This document shows, in pieces, positions 1 to 5,401 of a stretch of 5,531 bases of DNA. Source of the stretch: Oscillospiraceae bacterium (GTDB lineage Bacteria; Bacillota; Clostridia; Oscillospirales; Acutalibacteraceae); NCBI GenBank assembly GCA_029013165.1, contig JAQXMV010000119.1:1-5531 (forward strand), written 5' to 3'. Numbering within the stretch: position 1 is the stretch's first letter; every line of letters starts with the position of its first letter. The notes beneath the pieces are model-generated. The model was not told where the DNA came from. It saw only the letters and a list, made by a program, of their open reading frames with translations, and searched no databases. Made by a program: the position numbers and the translations under genes.

Positions 1-305
1 AGATCATTGTAATTCTGACCCTTGATAAACTCAATGGCGGCTCTGGCACCGAGGTAGGAACCACCGATACCGATGACGATGAGCACTTCGCTGTTGGCCT
101 TGATTTTTGCGGCCGCTGCTTTGATTCGGGCAAATTCTTCCTTGTCGTAGTCCACGGGAAGATCTACCCAACCGGTAAAGTCACTGCCGGCACCGCTTTT
201 ATTGTGAAGAGCCTCATGGGCCTTGATGATCTTGGCCTGATAAGAAGCGATTTCTTCATCGCTTACAAACTGTGAGACATACTTTTTTGTTACTTTTGTT
301 GACAT
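1..305 (-). CDS. pgi: Glucose-6-phosphate isomerase, N-terminal part (3' end outside window)
   Basis: Translating the minus strand from the ATG at 303-305 gives about 101 residues beginning MSTKVTKKYVSQFVSDEEIA, then a GWVDLP segment and a VLIVIGIGGSYLGARAAIEF segment at about residues 80-97. The glycine-rich GIGGSYLGARA stretch is the phosphosugar-binding SIS-domain loop typical of phosphoglucose isomerases, and the preceding layout matches the short Firmicutes form of about 450 aa. The enzyme interconverts glucose-6-phosphate and fructose-6-phosphate in cytoplasmic glycolysis and gluconeogenesis. The start is supported by AGAGGTG (315-321) nine bases upstream. The gene has its own promoter and follows the GH51 gene's terminator, so it is probably a separate transcription unit. 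The remaining three quarters lie beyond position 1, so its integrity cannot be judged. The identification is confident from the motif. Confidence 0.93.
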   Translation of the reverse strand, partial: MSTKVTKKYVSQFVSDEEIASYQAKIIKAHEALHNKSGAGSDFTGWVDLPVDYDKEEFARIKAAAAKIKANSEVLIVIGIGGSYLGARAAIEFIKGQNYND

Positions 306-373
306 ATGAACTGGCACCTCTAAAAAACTTTGTTAGCCCTGACAGAGCAGGACTGTTCAGATCTATTTTTTGT

Positions 374-402
374 ATTTTAATACAATTACATGCATTTGTC
401 AA
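374..402 (-). promoter_or_regulatory. Sigma-A promoter of pgi
   Basis: On the minus strand, TTGACA (397-402) and TAAAAT (374-379) are separated by exactly 17 nt. The -35 hexamer is a perfect consensus and the -10 differs at one position. Transcription would begin near 367, giving a leader of about 60 nt before the pgi start. Such strength fits a housekeeping glycolytic gene. Confidence 0.85.
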
Positions 403-423
403 GCAAATTAACTGAATAGGGTG

Positions 424-454
424 AAAAGGCCGCCTGTTTTATGGCAAAACGGCC
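424..454 (-). terminator. Possible second, weaker terminator-like hairpin upstream of pgi
   Basis: Read on the minus strand, GGCCG (450-454) can pair with CGGCC (428-432). TTTT/AAAA pairs (446-449 with 437-440) sit inside, with a 4-nt bulge on one side, and TTTT follows (424-427). The stem is imperfect and the T-tract short. It may back up the strong terminator at 496-529, or be incidental. The neighbouring stretch 456-482 carries a 9-bp direct repeat, ACAGCGTCC (456-464 and 474-482), of unknown meaning. Confidence 0.3.
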
Positions 455-495
455 GACAGCGTCCGTACAAAAAACAGCGTCCTCACTACGCACGA

Positions 496-529
496 GAAAA
501 AATCTCCGCCCGAGCAAAACGGGCGGAGG
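496..529 (-). terminator. Rho-independent terminator of the GH51 gene
   Basis: On the minus strand a perfect 9-bp GC-rich stem (CTCCGCCCG at 520-528 pairing with CGGGCGGAG at 504-512) encloses a 7-nt loop and is followed by ATTTTTT. It begins only a few bases after the arabinofuranosidase stop codon. It separates that gene from pgi. Confidence 0.92.
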
Positions 530-535
530 TTCCTA

Positions 536-3280
536 TTATTTTGTATGCAGTCTGATGGCGGTAACCGAATACATCGGCACCGTGTAATTGAATGAGCTGC
601 CGAAACCGCTGACGGTGAATTCCTTCATGACGCAGTCTTCCTCGGCACCGAGTATGTTGTCATTGGCGAGGCTGTCACCGGCCACCTGAGCAACATCAGC
701 CACGCTGTCCACGGCAATGCTGTCTCCCAGATCAACGGCAAAAACTCTGCTGCTGCCGGTCGTATTCACGAGCTTGATGATGATATCGCCGGTCTCCTCG
801 TCGAGACTGACCACCTGATAGCTTTCGGCTTCGCAGTAAGTGGCGGTGTCAATATTGAAGTATTCCACACCATCGATGTAACCTCTTGCCTTTGTGCCGT
901 CAACCACGATCTGGAGCTTATAGGTACGGTTCTTTTCGACAGTGAAATCCTTCACGGTTCCCGGGAGCTGACCGCTTTTGCCGCCGTCGATGACGCTCTG
1001 AACACAGGAAACCGTATTATGCCAGCCGCCGATATTCCAGAAATAGTAATTATCGCTGTCCTTGACGGCAAAAGGAATGATGAAACCCTCATCGCCTTTC
1101 ACCTTTTTGGCATCAATGGTGTAGGTATAGTTGGTCCAGTTCTCATTGCCGTAGAAAGTCACCGCACCCTTTAAATTATCACTCATCCAGGTGTCGGTCT
1201 GGCGCAGCTTACCCAGACAGATTTTCCATTCGCCGCTTGTGGGCTCTGTCCAGTCCCACCAGCGGTTATCAACGGTGAAGTTCTCCTTGGCCAGCGTTCT
1301 GCCGGTTTTATTGTCCGTTACTTTCAGATTATCAAAGGCCGCGGCGGTATACCATGTACCGACGCCGACCATACCTCTGAGATCCTCCTGCGGAATTTCC
1401 GCACCCTGAAGTTCAGAAGAAATGAGTTTATCTCCCACATTATTGCCGAAGAGCTTCTGCACATAGTAATTGACCGAGCCGGTGCTGAGATGATTATTGA
1501 ACCAAATCAGATTTGGCGACCAGTGGGTAGCTGTCAGATTGCCGAAAAGCGGTGCATAAGCGGCCATCTTGACGATGTCGCCGTTGCGCTCGAGACCGGT
1601 CATATAGGCCGCCTCGGCAAGAGCCGCTTTCAGCGTATTGGAACGAGCCGCATATTCACCGAGGAAAACACCGATGCCTCCGCCATAGGGTGTATCGGTC
1701 ATTTCGTCGGCATTTCTTCTGTAATTTTCCTCATCGTAATAGTCTGTGTGCTTCAGGAACCATTCGGGAGAATTGTAATAATGCTGATCTGTGGCTCCGG
1801 CAAACTCCTCAACGGACAGGCCGTGCTCATCCATATAATCTTTGGCATTGATATAGGACTTGATGTAGTTGCTGCTATTGGTGGCGTCGGCAGCGCCGGC
1901 GGAATAGATCAGCTCCAGTCCCTCATAAAGAGCAGGATTTTTGGCCTTTTCCTCGAGGAAACGCTCCAGGAAAGCCTCATACCTCTCGTAGTAATCCTCG
2001 CCCTCATTCTCGTTGCCGATGCAAATGTACTGTAATTCAAAAGGTTCGGGATGTCCGAGGGAAACTCTTACCTTACCCCAGGTGGTATCGGCGCCTCCGC
2101 GGCAGAATTCAACGAGATCCGGCAGATCCTGCAGATACCGGGCAAATTCCTCAGAGTCCATGGCCACAGGGCCTCTGCCTCTCATCTGACAGTAAAGGCC
2201 GCAGTTGAGGACGGGGACGCCCAGGGCGCCGATATCCTCCGCCAACTGGAAATACTCGTAAAAGCCGAGACCGTAGCTCATATAACAGGGCATGGGGTCT
2301 TCTTCCACATCCATAGCCGTCCAGATATTGATACCGTAGGGTCTGGCGGCAACATCGCCGTATCTGCCCTCGAACTCCAGGGGAAGTCCGTCGGGGCCGG
2401 TGGCAATGGAATCCTTCCAGCTATAGGCCGTTTCACTGTCATAGCCCTCAATGACACAGCCGCCGGGGAAGCGCAAAAAAGCGGGAGAAAGTCCCTCTAA
2501 TTTCTGCGCCAGATCTTTTCTCATGCCGTGACCTTTGTAGGTTTCCGGCATCATGGATATCATATCCAATGCGGCACGGCCGCCGTCAATCATCACCCGG
2601 AGATAAACCTCACTGCCGGCTGTGAGAGACGAGGTCAGCTTCAGCTCATATTTCTGCCAGCTTTCGCCGATAGAAGCGATTTCGCCTTTCGCGGCAGACT
2701 CTCCGCCGCAGACAATCTCCGCATAGACCTTTCCGCGATAGCCGTCAAGGGCCTTGGCGTAAAAGGACACAGTGTATTCCTCGCCGGCATCCACGGCCAT
2801 ACCCTCAAGGAAGCCGCGGTTCGCAACGCCGGCCGGTGTGCTGTCGGGATTTTCGATCACAAGGTAGTTTTGATTGTTGACATTGAGACAGCCCGTGCTG
2901 TCATCGGTCACCACCGTGAGTTCGCTGCCGCCAACCTTCGACCAGCCGTGGAGCTCATCTTCGGTGGCAAGACTGCCATACTCAAAGGAACGGTTGATCA
3001 CCTTTTCGGCATAAAGACCACCGTCGGCGGCAAAATTGATATCCTCAAAAAAGATGCCGAAGAGCCTGTCGCCGATGTCTTTCGTTACGCTCTCGGGATC
3101 AATGGTAAGCCTGTAGTCAGCAACGGTTTCTCCGTCGTCATAGGCTGTGACGGTATTGTCCTGGGGCCGGGATTCGATCTTTTCCGTCTCCTCGGGAATA
3201 GTGATGATCGAAAGCGACACCAGCAAGGACAAAATGGCGGCGAAAATCTTTTTGAATAATGCGATAACCTTATACTGCAT
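536..3280 (-). CDS. Secreted GH51 alpha-L-arabinofuranosidase with inserted LamG-like domain
   Basis: Predicted to remove terminal alpha-L-arabinofuranosyl residues from arabinoxylan or arabinan, acting outside the cell by the retaining mechanism of GH51. Residue numbers use the 914-aa form. A signal-like N-terminus (YKVIALFKK, then a hydrophobic run to about residue 28) lacks a clear AxA site or lipobox, so it may stay as a membrane anchor. LFGIFFEDINFAADGG (73-88) is the GH51 entry motif. A CBM4_9-like beta-sandwich follows at about 105-245, then FLRFPGG (268-274). The acid/base is probably E424 in IGNENEG and the nucleophile E542 in FLGEY. The C-terminal beta domain is interrupted by a LamG/concanavalin-like insert at about 640-815. 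The start at 3280 is preferred over the in-frame ATG at 3286 because GAGGGG (3289-3294) lies 8 nt upstream of it, against 2 nt. The gene has its own promoter and terminator and is monocistronic. No dockerin or sortase signal is visible. The family call is confident; substrate is inferred. Confidence 0.9.
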   Translation of the reverse strand: MQYKVIALFKKIFAAILSLLVSLSIITIPEETEKIESRPQDNTVTAYDDGETVADYRLTIDPESVTKDIGDRLFGIFFEDINFAADGGLYAEKVINRSFEYGSLATEDELHGWSKVGGSELTVVTDDSTGCLNVNNQNYLVIENPDSTPAGVANRGFLEGMAVDAGEEYTVSFYAKALDGYRGKVYAEIVCGGESAAKGEIASIGESWQKYELKLTSSLTAGSEVYLRVMIDGGRAALDMISMMPETYKGHGMRKDLAQKLEGLSPAFLRFPGGCVIEGYDSETAYSWKDSIATGPDGLPLEFEGRYGDVAARPYGINIWTAMDVEEDPMPCYMSYGLGFYEYFQLAEDIGALGVPVLNCGLYCQMRGRGPVAMDSEEFARYLQDLPDLVEFCRGGADTTWGKVRVSLGHPEPFELQYICIGNENEGEDYYERYEAFLERFLEEKAKNPALYEGLELIYSAGAADATNSSNYIKSYINAKDYMDEHGLSVEEFAGATDQHYYNSPEWFLKHTDYYDEENYRRNADEMTDTPYGGGIGVFLGEYAARSNTLKAALAEAAYMTGLERNGDIVKMAAYAPLFGNLTATHWSPNLIWFNNHLSTGSVNYYVQKLFGNNVGDKLISSELQGAEIPQEDLRGMVGVGTWYTAAAFDNLKVTDNKTGRTLAKENFTVDNRWWDWTEPTSGEWKICLGKLRQTDTWMSDNLKGAVTFYGNENWTNYTYTIDAKKVKGDEGFIIPFAVKDSDNYYFWNIGGWHNTVSCVQSVIDGGKSGQLPGTVKDFTVEKNRTYKLQIVVDGTKARGYIDGVEYFNIDTATYCEAESYQVVSLDEETGDIIIKLVNTTGSSRVFAVDLGDSIAVDSVADVAQVAGDSLANDNILGAEEDCVMKEFTVSGFGSSFNYTVPMYSVTAIRLHTK

Positions 3281-3288
3281 AAACATTT

Positions 3289-3294
3289 CCCCTC
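3289..3294 (-). promoter_or_regulatory. Ribosome binding site deciding the GH51 start
   Basis: GAGGGG on the minus strand lies 8 nt before the ATG at 3278-3280 but only 2 nt before the in-frame ATG at 3284-3286. The downstream ATG is therefore the more likely start, shortening the longest reading frame by two residues. Confidence 0.75.
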
Positions 3295-3311
3295 AAAAAT
3301 TTTAGAGTAAA

Positions 3312-3340
3312 ATTGTACAATAAAAGTCAAAAAAAGTCAA
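3312..3340 (-). promoter_or_regulatory. Sigma-A promoter of the GH51 gene
   Basis: On the minus strand, TTGACT (3335-3340) and TACAAT (3312-3317) are 17 nt apart, each one mismatch from consensus. Predicted initiation is near 3305, giving a leader of only about 25 nt. The outermost base of the -35 box (3340) is also the first base of the 12-bp direct repeat bounding the adjacent element, so the element abuts this promoter. Confidence 0.85.
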
Positions 3341-3351
3341 GAAATCATACC
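3340..3351. repeat. 12-bp direct repeat, left copy (putative target-site duplication)
   Basis: AGAAATCATACC is identical to 3598-3609. The two copies bracket a 246-bp palindrome-rich segment. The match stops exactly where homology to the second repeat copy (5400 onward) begins, so two independent lines place the element edge at 3351/3352. The right-hand copy contains the stop codon and last bases of the kinase gene, so this left copy is the duplicated one. Confidence 0.75.
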
Positions 3352-3482
3352 AGACTGTCGACAAATGCGCCCGAGCGCATAGTGATGGGTAACAGAAAGA
3401 ACTCGGTTAAAATAATGGTTCTGCTTTGAATATCGTTTCAGGGACATGGTATCGAACCATGTCCCTGAAAATCACTATGCTT
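3352..3482 (+). repeat. Dispersed structured repeat, copy A (131 bp)
   Basis: Aligns without gaps to 5400-5530 with 105 of 131 bases identical. The first 35 bases differ at one position. The 33-base spacer after GCATAGTGAT differs at 14 positions but keeps its length. The hairpin and the closing ATCACTATGCTT are conserved. GCATAGTGAT (3377-3386) pairs with ATCACTATGC (3471-3480), enclosing a 15-bp stem (3436-3450 with 3456-3470) whose loop is ATCGA. GCAT can pair either in this long-range helix or in the local ATGCGC/GCGCAT hairpin, so two mutually exclusive folds are possible. Strand is arbitrary. Confidence 0.85.
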
Positions 3483-3567
3483 GCCGTTTTTTCTCGCTTG
3501 GAGTACCTATGTACGCCTGTCGCTCGAAGAAAACGGCATCGGCCATCATTTCTCGGCAGTCTCTCGG

Positions 3568-3594
3568 CTTGTCGAAAAATTCTTTTTCGACAAG
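3568..3594. repeat. Perfect 12-bp inverted repeat at the right end of the element
   Basis: CTTGTCGAAAAA (3568-3579) and TTTTTCGACAAG (3583-3594) flank a 3-nt loop. The outer arm, read inward, carries the TTGTCGA motif that matches the left end of the element (CTGTCGA at 3355-3361), so the arm probably doubles as the terminal inverted repeat. It lies a few bases past the kinase stop codon. No T-tract follows on the minus strand, so terminator function is doubtful. Confidence 0.6.
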
Positions 3595-3597
3595 TTT

Positions 3598-3609
3598 AGA
3601 AATCATACC
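3598..3609. repeat. 12-bp direct repeat, right copy (original target, spans kinase stop codon)
   Basis: AGAAATCATACC overlaps the last two kinase codons and the TGA at 3603-3605. Because it is partly coding it is probably the ancestral target, with the copy at 3340-3351 created on insertion. Confidence 0.75.
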
Positions 3610-4607
3610 GTGCCCTTGTAGAATCTGACGGTGAATTTCGCTCCGCCCTCATAGGCGTTTTCCGCCTTGATGGTTCCGTTCTGGTTATATATAATGCTTC
3701 TCGCCAGAGCAAGACCGATGCCAAAGCTCTCCTTGGTATTATTCTTTCCTTTATAGAACCGATCGAAGATATGGGGCAGCTCCTCTTCGTCAAAGCCACT
3801 GCCGGTATCTCTGACAATGATCTCCGTGTAAATGGGCGTCTGGGTACAGCTGACGGTTATTTCGCCGTTTTCCGGCGTGTGCTCCATGGCGTTTTTCAGG
3901 ATATTGCCAAAGGCTTCCGCCGACCACTCAATGTCGCCCATATAGTATTCTTCGCCCACCTCGATATGGAGTTGCTGATTTCGGATATCCATGGGTATGA
4001 GAATGGACTGAGCGGAACGCTCGATGAGACTGCGTACACTGACTTTTTCGCGCTCAAACTCAATGGTTCCCGCGTCGATTTTGGATATTTTCAGCAGAGC
4101 TGTCACCAGACCGTCCATCCGCATAATCAGCGAGCTCAGCTCACGCAGCAGCTCGCTTCGTCTTTCCGGTGTGATGTCGGGTTTCTGCAGCAAGGTCAGA
4201 ATCAGGTTAATGCTCGTCAGCGGCGTACGGATCTGATGGGAAATATCCGCAATGGAATCCGAAAGATAAAGTCTTTCATTTTTCAGCGCTTCGTTCTGAC
4301 TTTTGAGGTGCAAAAGCAGTTTTTGGATCTCATTTTCAAGGATCGACAGTTCCCCCTCACAGAAACTGTTGAGGGTCAATCCCTTTTCGCCCAACAGAAT
4401 CCGATTGAGCTTATTGGTCATTTCGGTGACGGCCAGATATCTGCGCCGGGCGCGCAGATAAAAAGCCAGTATATACACCAGCCCCACCGCGAAAACAAAG
4501 GCGCACAGCTTCCAGCTGAAAAGCGCCGTCAGCAAAGTGGAAACAATCTCAATGACAGCCAGCAGGATCATGCTGCGCCTGGTGTCTTTATTATTCATGA
4601 TACTCAT
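3603..4607 (-). CDS. Two-TM intramembrane-sensing histidine kinase (BceS/VanS-like)
   Basis: A membrane sensor kinase that should autophosphorylate and pass phosphate to the regulator encoded just upstream. Numbering uses the 334-aa form. Two hydrophobic segments (about 12-31 and 34-51) are joined by only a few residues, so there is no extracytoplasmic domain. This is the layout of intramembrane-sensing kinases, many of which sense through a partner transporter. A linker or coiled-coil region leads to the H-box SHQIRTP with phospho-acceptor H124, then the N-box (N239 in LKNAMEHT), G1 DTGSG (267-271) and G2 GIGLA (296-300), so the catalytic domain is complete. The ATG at 4607 lies 1 nt past the regulator stop. 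Alternatives are an overlapping GTG at 4619 and an ATG at 4598; no site has a strong SD, which suggests translational coupling. The stop codon lies inside the 12-bp repeat flanking the mobile element. No transporter gene follows, so the signal is unknown. Confidence 0.88.
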   Translation of the reverse strand: MSIMNNKDTRRSMILLAVIEIVSTLLTALFSWKLCAFVFAVGLVYILAFYLRARRRYLAVTEMTNKLNRILLGEKGLTLNSFCEGELSILENEIQKLLLHLKSQNEALKNERLYLSDSIADISHQIRTPLTSINLILTLLQKPDITPERRSELLRELSSLIMRMDGLVTALLKISKIDAGTIEFEREKVSVRSLIERSAQSILIPMDIRNQQLHIEVGEEYYMGDIEWSAEAFGNILKNAMEHTPENGEITVSCTQTPIYTEIIVRDTGSGFDEEELPHIFDRFYKGKNNTKESFGIGLALARSIIYNQNGTIKAENAYEGGAKFTVRFYKGTV

Positions 4608-4608
4608 C

Positions 4609-5283
4609 TCATTCGTCACCCAACCGATAGCCGATTCCTCTGACCGTGAGGATAATTTTCGGATTCTGAGGATCGTCCTCGATTTTATTTCTCAGGCGCT
4701 TGATATAGACCGTCAAGGTGTTGTCGCCCACAAAATCCCCTGCAACATCCCATATTTCATTGAGCAACCGACTGCGCGTCAGAACCGCCTTGGGATTATT
4801 GATGAAAACCAGCAGCAGCTTATACTCCAGTGCGGAAAGAAAAACCTCCCGTCCGTCCTTCATCACCGAGGCCTTGTCCAGATCCACGGTCACATTTCCC
4901 CTGACAATGACATTCATGGCGGCACTGCTGCGGCGAAGCACTGACCGGATTCTGGAAATCAGCTCCCGGGGTCTGTAGGGCTTCTCGATATAATCATCCG
5001 CACCCATGTCCAGCCCCATGACCACACTGTATTCGTCAGCCGAGGCCGTGAGAAAAATAATCGGCGCCGCGCTCAGCTCCTTGGCCGCGGCACAGACGGC
5101 AAAGCCGTTGCCGTCAGGCAAAAGAACATCCAAAAGGATCAGATCATAGCTTTCGTTTTTCAGTTTCTCGATGGCCTGACTGCAATTCACGGCAGCTTCC
5201 GCCGCAAAGCCCTCACTGCTCAGCAGTTCACAGAGATTTTTCACAATGGCGTTATCATCTTCCACGACAAGTATTTTTGGCAT
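4609..5283 (-). CDS. OmpR/PhoB-family response regulator (BceR/VanR-like)
   Basis: A cytoplasmic DNA-binding regulator controlled by the downstream kinase. In the 224-aa form the receiver domain (1-115) shows the acidic pocket E8-D9-D10, phospho-acceptor D52 in LLDVLLPDG, T79 and K101 in DDYIEKPYRP. The C-terminal winged helix (about 125-222) shows LSALEYKLL, the recognition region VGDNTLTVYIKRLRNKIE and the closing VRGIGYRL typical of the Trans_Reg_C domain. Length is normal for the family and nothing is missing. The start at 5283 (MPKILVVEDD) is preferred. An ATG three codons upstream (5292) lies only 2 nt from the SD, and the longest open frame (5340) begins inside the -35 box. It is the first gene of the regulator-kinase operon, with its own promoter. 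Target genes are unknown; self-regulation and control of the GH51 gene are possible but not shown. Confidence 0.93.
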   Translation of the reverse strand: MPKILVVEDDNAIVKNLCELLSSEGFAAEAAVNCSQAIEKLKNESYDLILLDVLLPDGNGFAVCAAAKELSAAPIIFLTASADEYSVVMGLDMGADDYIEKPYRPRELISRIRSVLRRSSAAMNVIVRGNVTVDLDKASVMKDGREVFLSALEYKLLLVFINNPKAVLTRSRLLNEIWDVAGDFVGDNTLTVYIKRLRNKIEDDPQNPKIILTVRGIGYRLGDE

Positions 5284-5294
5284 TGTTTTCATAA

Positions 5295-5302
5295 CCCCCT
5301 TT
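5295..5302 (-). promoter_or_regulatory. Ribosome binding site deciding the response-regulator start
   Basis: AAAGGGGG on the minus strand lies 11 nt before the ATG at 5281-5283 and 2 nt before the in-frame ATG at 5290-5292. The first spacing is somewhat long and the second far too short, so the downstream start, which also matches the family N-terminus, is chosen. Confidence 0.65.
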
Positions 5303-5311
5303 ATCACTTTG

Positions 5312-5340
5312 ATTATATATTTTTGTCGCCCGATAATCAA
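5312..5340 (-). promoter_or_regulatory. Sigma-A promoter of the two-component operon
   Basis: On the minus strand, TTGATT (5335-5340) and a perfect TATAAT (5312-5317) are 17 nt apart. Initiation near 5305 would give a leader of about 20 nt. A perfect 10-bp palindrome, GTAATATTAC (5341-5350), touches the -35 box and could be an operator. Confidence 0.85.
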
Positions 5341-5350
5341 GTAATATTAC
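5341..5350. promoter_or_regulatory. 10-bp palindrome abutting the -35 box
   Basis: GTAATATTAC is self-complementary and directly upstream of the response-regulator -35 hexamer. This is a position where an activator such as the regulator itself could bind. It could also be part of an insertion target, since the equivalent 12 bases at the GH51 promoter are the duplicated target of copy A. Function is unproven. Confidence 0.35.
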
Positions 5351-5363
5351 GGAACTGTCAGAT

Positions 5364-5401
5364 AAAACTATGCGGCAGGGCCAAATGGCCCTGCCGCATA
5401 G
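5364..5401 (-). terminator. Perfect 15-bp hairpin with short T-tract, terminator-like
   Basis: CTATGCGGCAGGGCC (5368-5382) and GGCCCTGCCGCATAG (5387-5401) form a perfect GC-rich stem with a 4-nt loop. Read on the minus strand it is followed by TTTTAT, so it could end transcription arriving from a gene beyond 5531 before the two-component promoter. Its arms and leader also resemble the first hairpin module of the adjacent repeat: ACTGTC, then GATAA, then ATGCG...CGCATAG. It may therefore belong to the repeat rather than be an independent terminator. Confidence 0.55.

Larger units (their letters stand above)
3352..3597. mobile_element. 246-bp non-coding palindromic MITE-like element
   Basis: The segment fills the kinase-GH51 intergenic gap and encodes no credible protein. 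It is a chain of hairpins. These are ATGCGC/GCGCAT (3365-3380), a perfect 15-bp stem (3436-3470), an imperfect GCCGTTTT/AAAACGGC stem (3483-3537) holding an inner GTAC/GTAC hairpin, and a perfect 12-bp stem with a 3-nt loop (3568-3594). The two ends resemble each other as imperfect inverted repeats: AGACTGTCGACAAA at the left, and AAACTTGTCGAAAAA when the right end is read on the minus strand. A perfect 12-bp direct repeat flanks it. A non-autonomous transposon moved by an unseen transposase fits best. Duplications of 10-12 bp are known for some IS4-family (IS231-type) elements, but the family cannot be assigned here. No hairpin carries a T-tract in either orientation, so none is a classical terminator. 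Confidence 0.7.

Noticed and set aside
1490..3259. Long plus-strand open frames (1490-2035, 2051-2500, 2528-3259)
   Set aside because: They are antisense to the GH51 coding region, resemble no family, and are expected from its codon bias.
3436..3470. 15-bp hairpin as a rho-independent terminator
   Set aside because: The stem ends in TTT on its left arm and AAA on its right, and neither strand has a T-tract after the hairpin.
3352..3597. Group II intron, IS200/IS605 element or integron attC site
   Set aside because: There is no domain-V-like sequence or encoded protein. A 12-bp target duplication is not made by IS200/IS605 or group II introns, and no integron core-site motif is visible.
3446..3628. 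60-aa plus-strand open frame across the right half of the element
   Set aside because: Its ATG lies inside the 15-bp hairpin stem with no usable ribosome binding site, and it runs through the 12-bp repeat into the antisense of the kinase gene. Copy B ends before it can be compared.
3771..4944. Plus-strand open frames opposite the kinase and regulator
   Set aside because: They are antisense shadows of two complete, motif-bearing genes.
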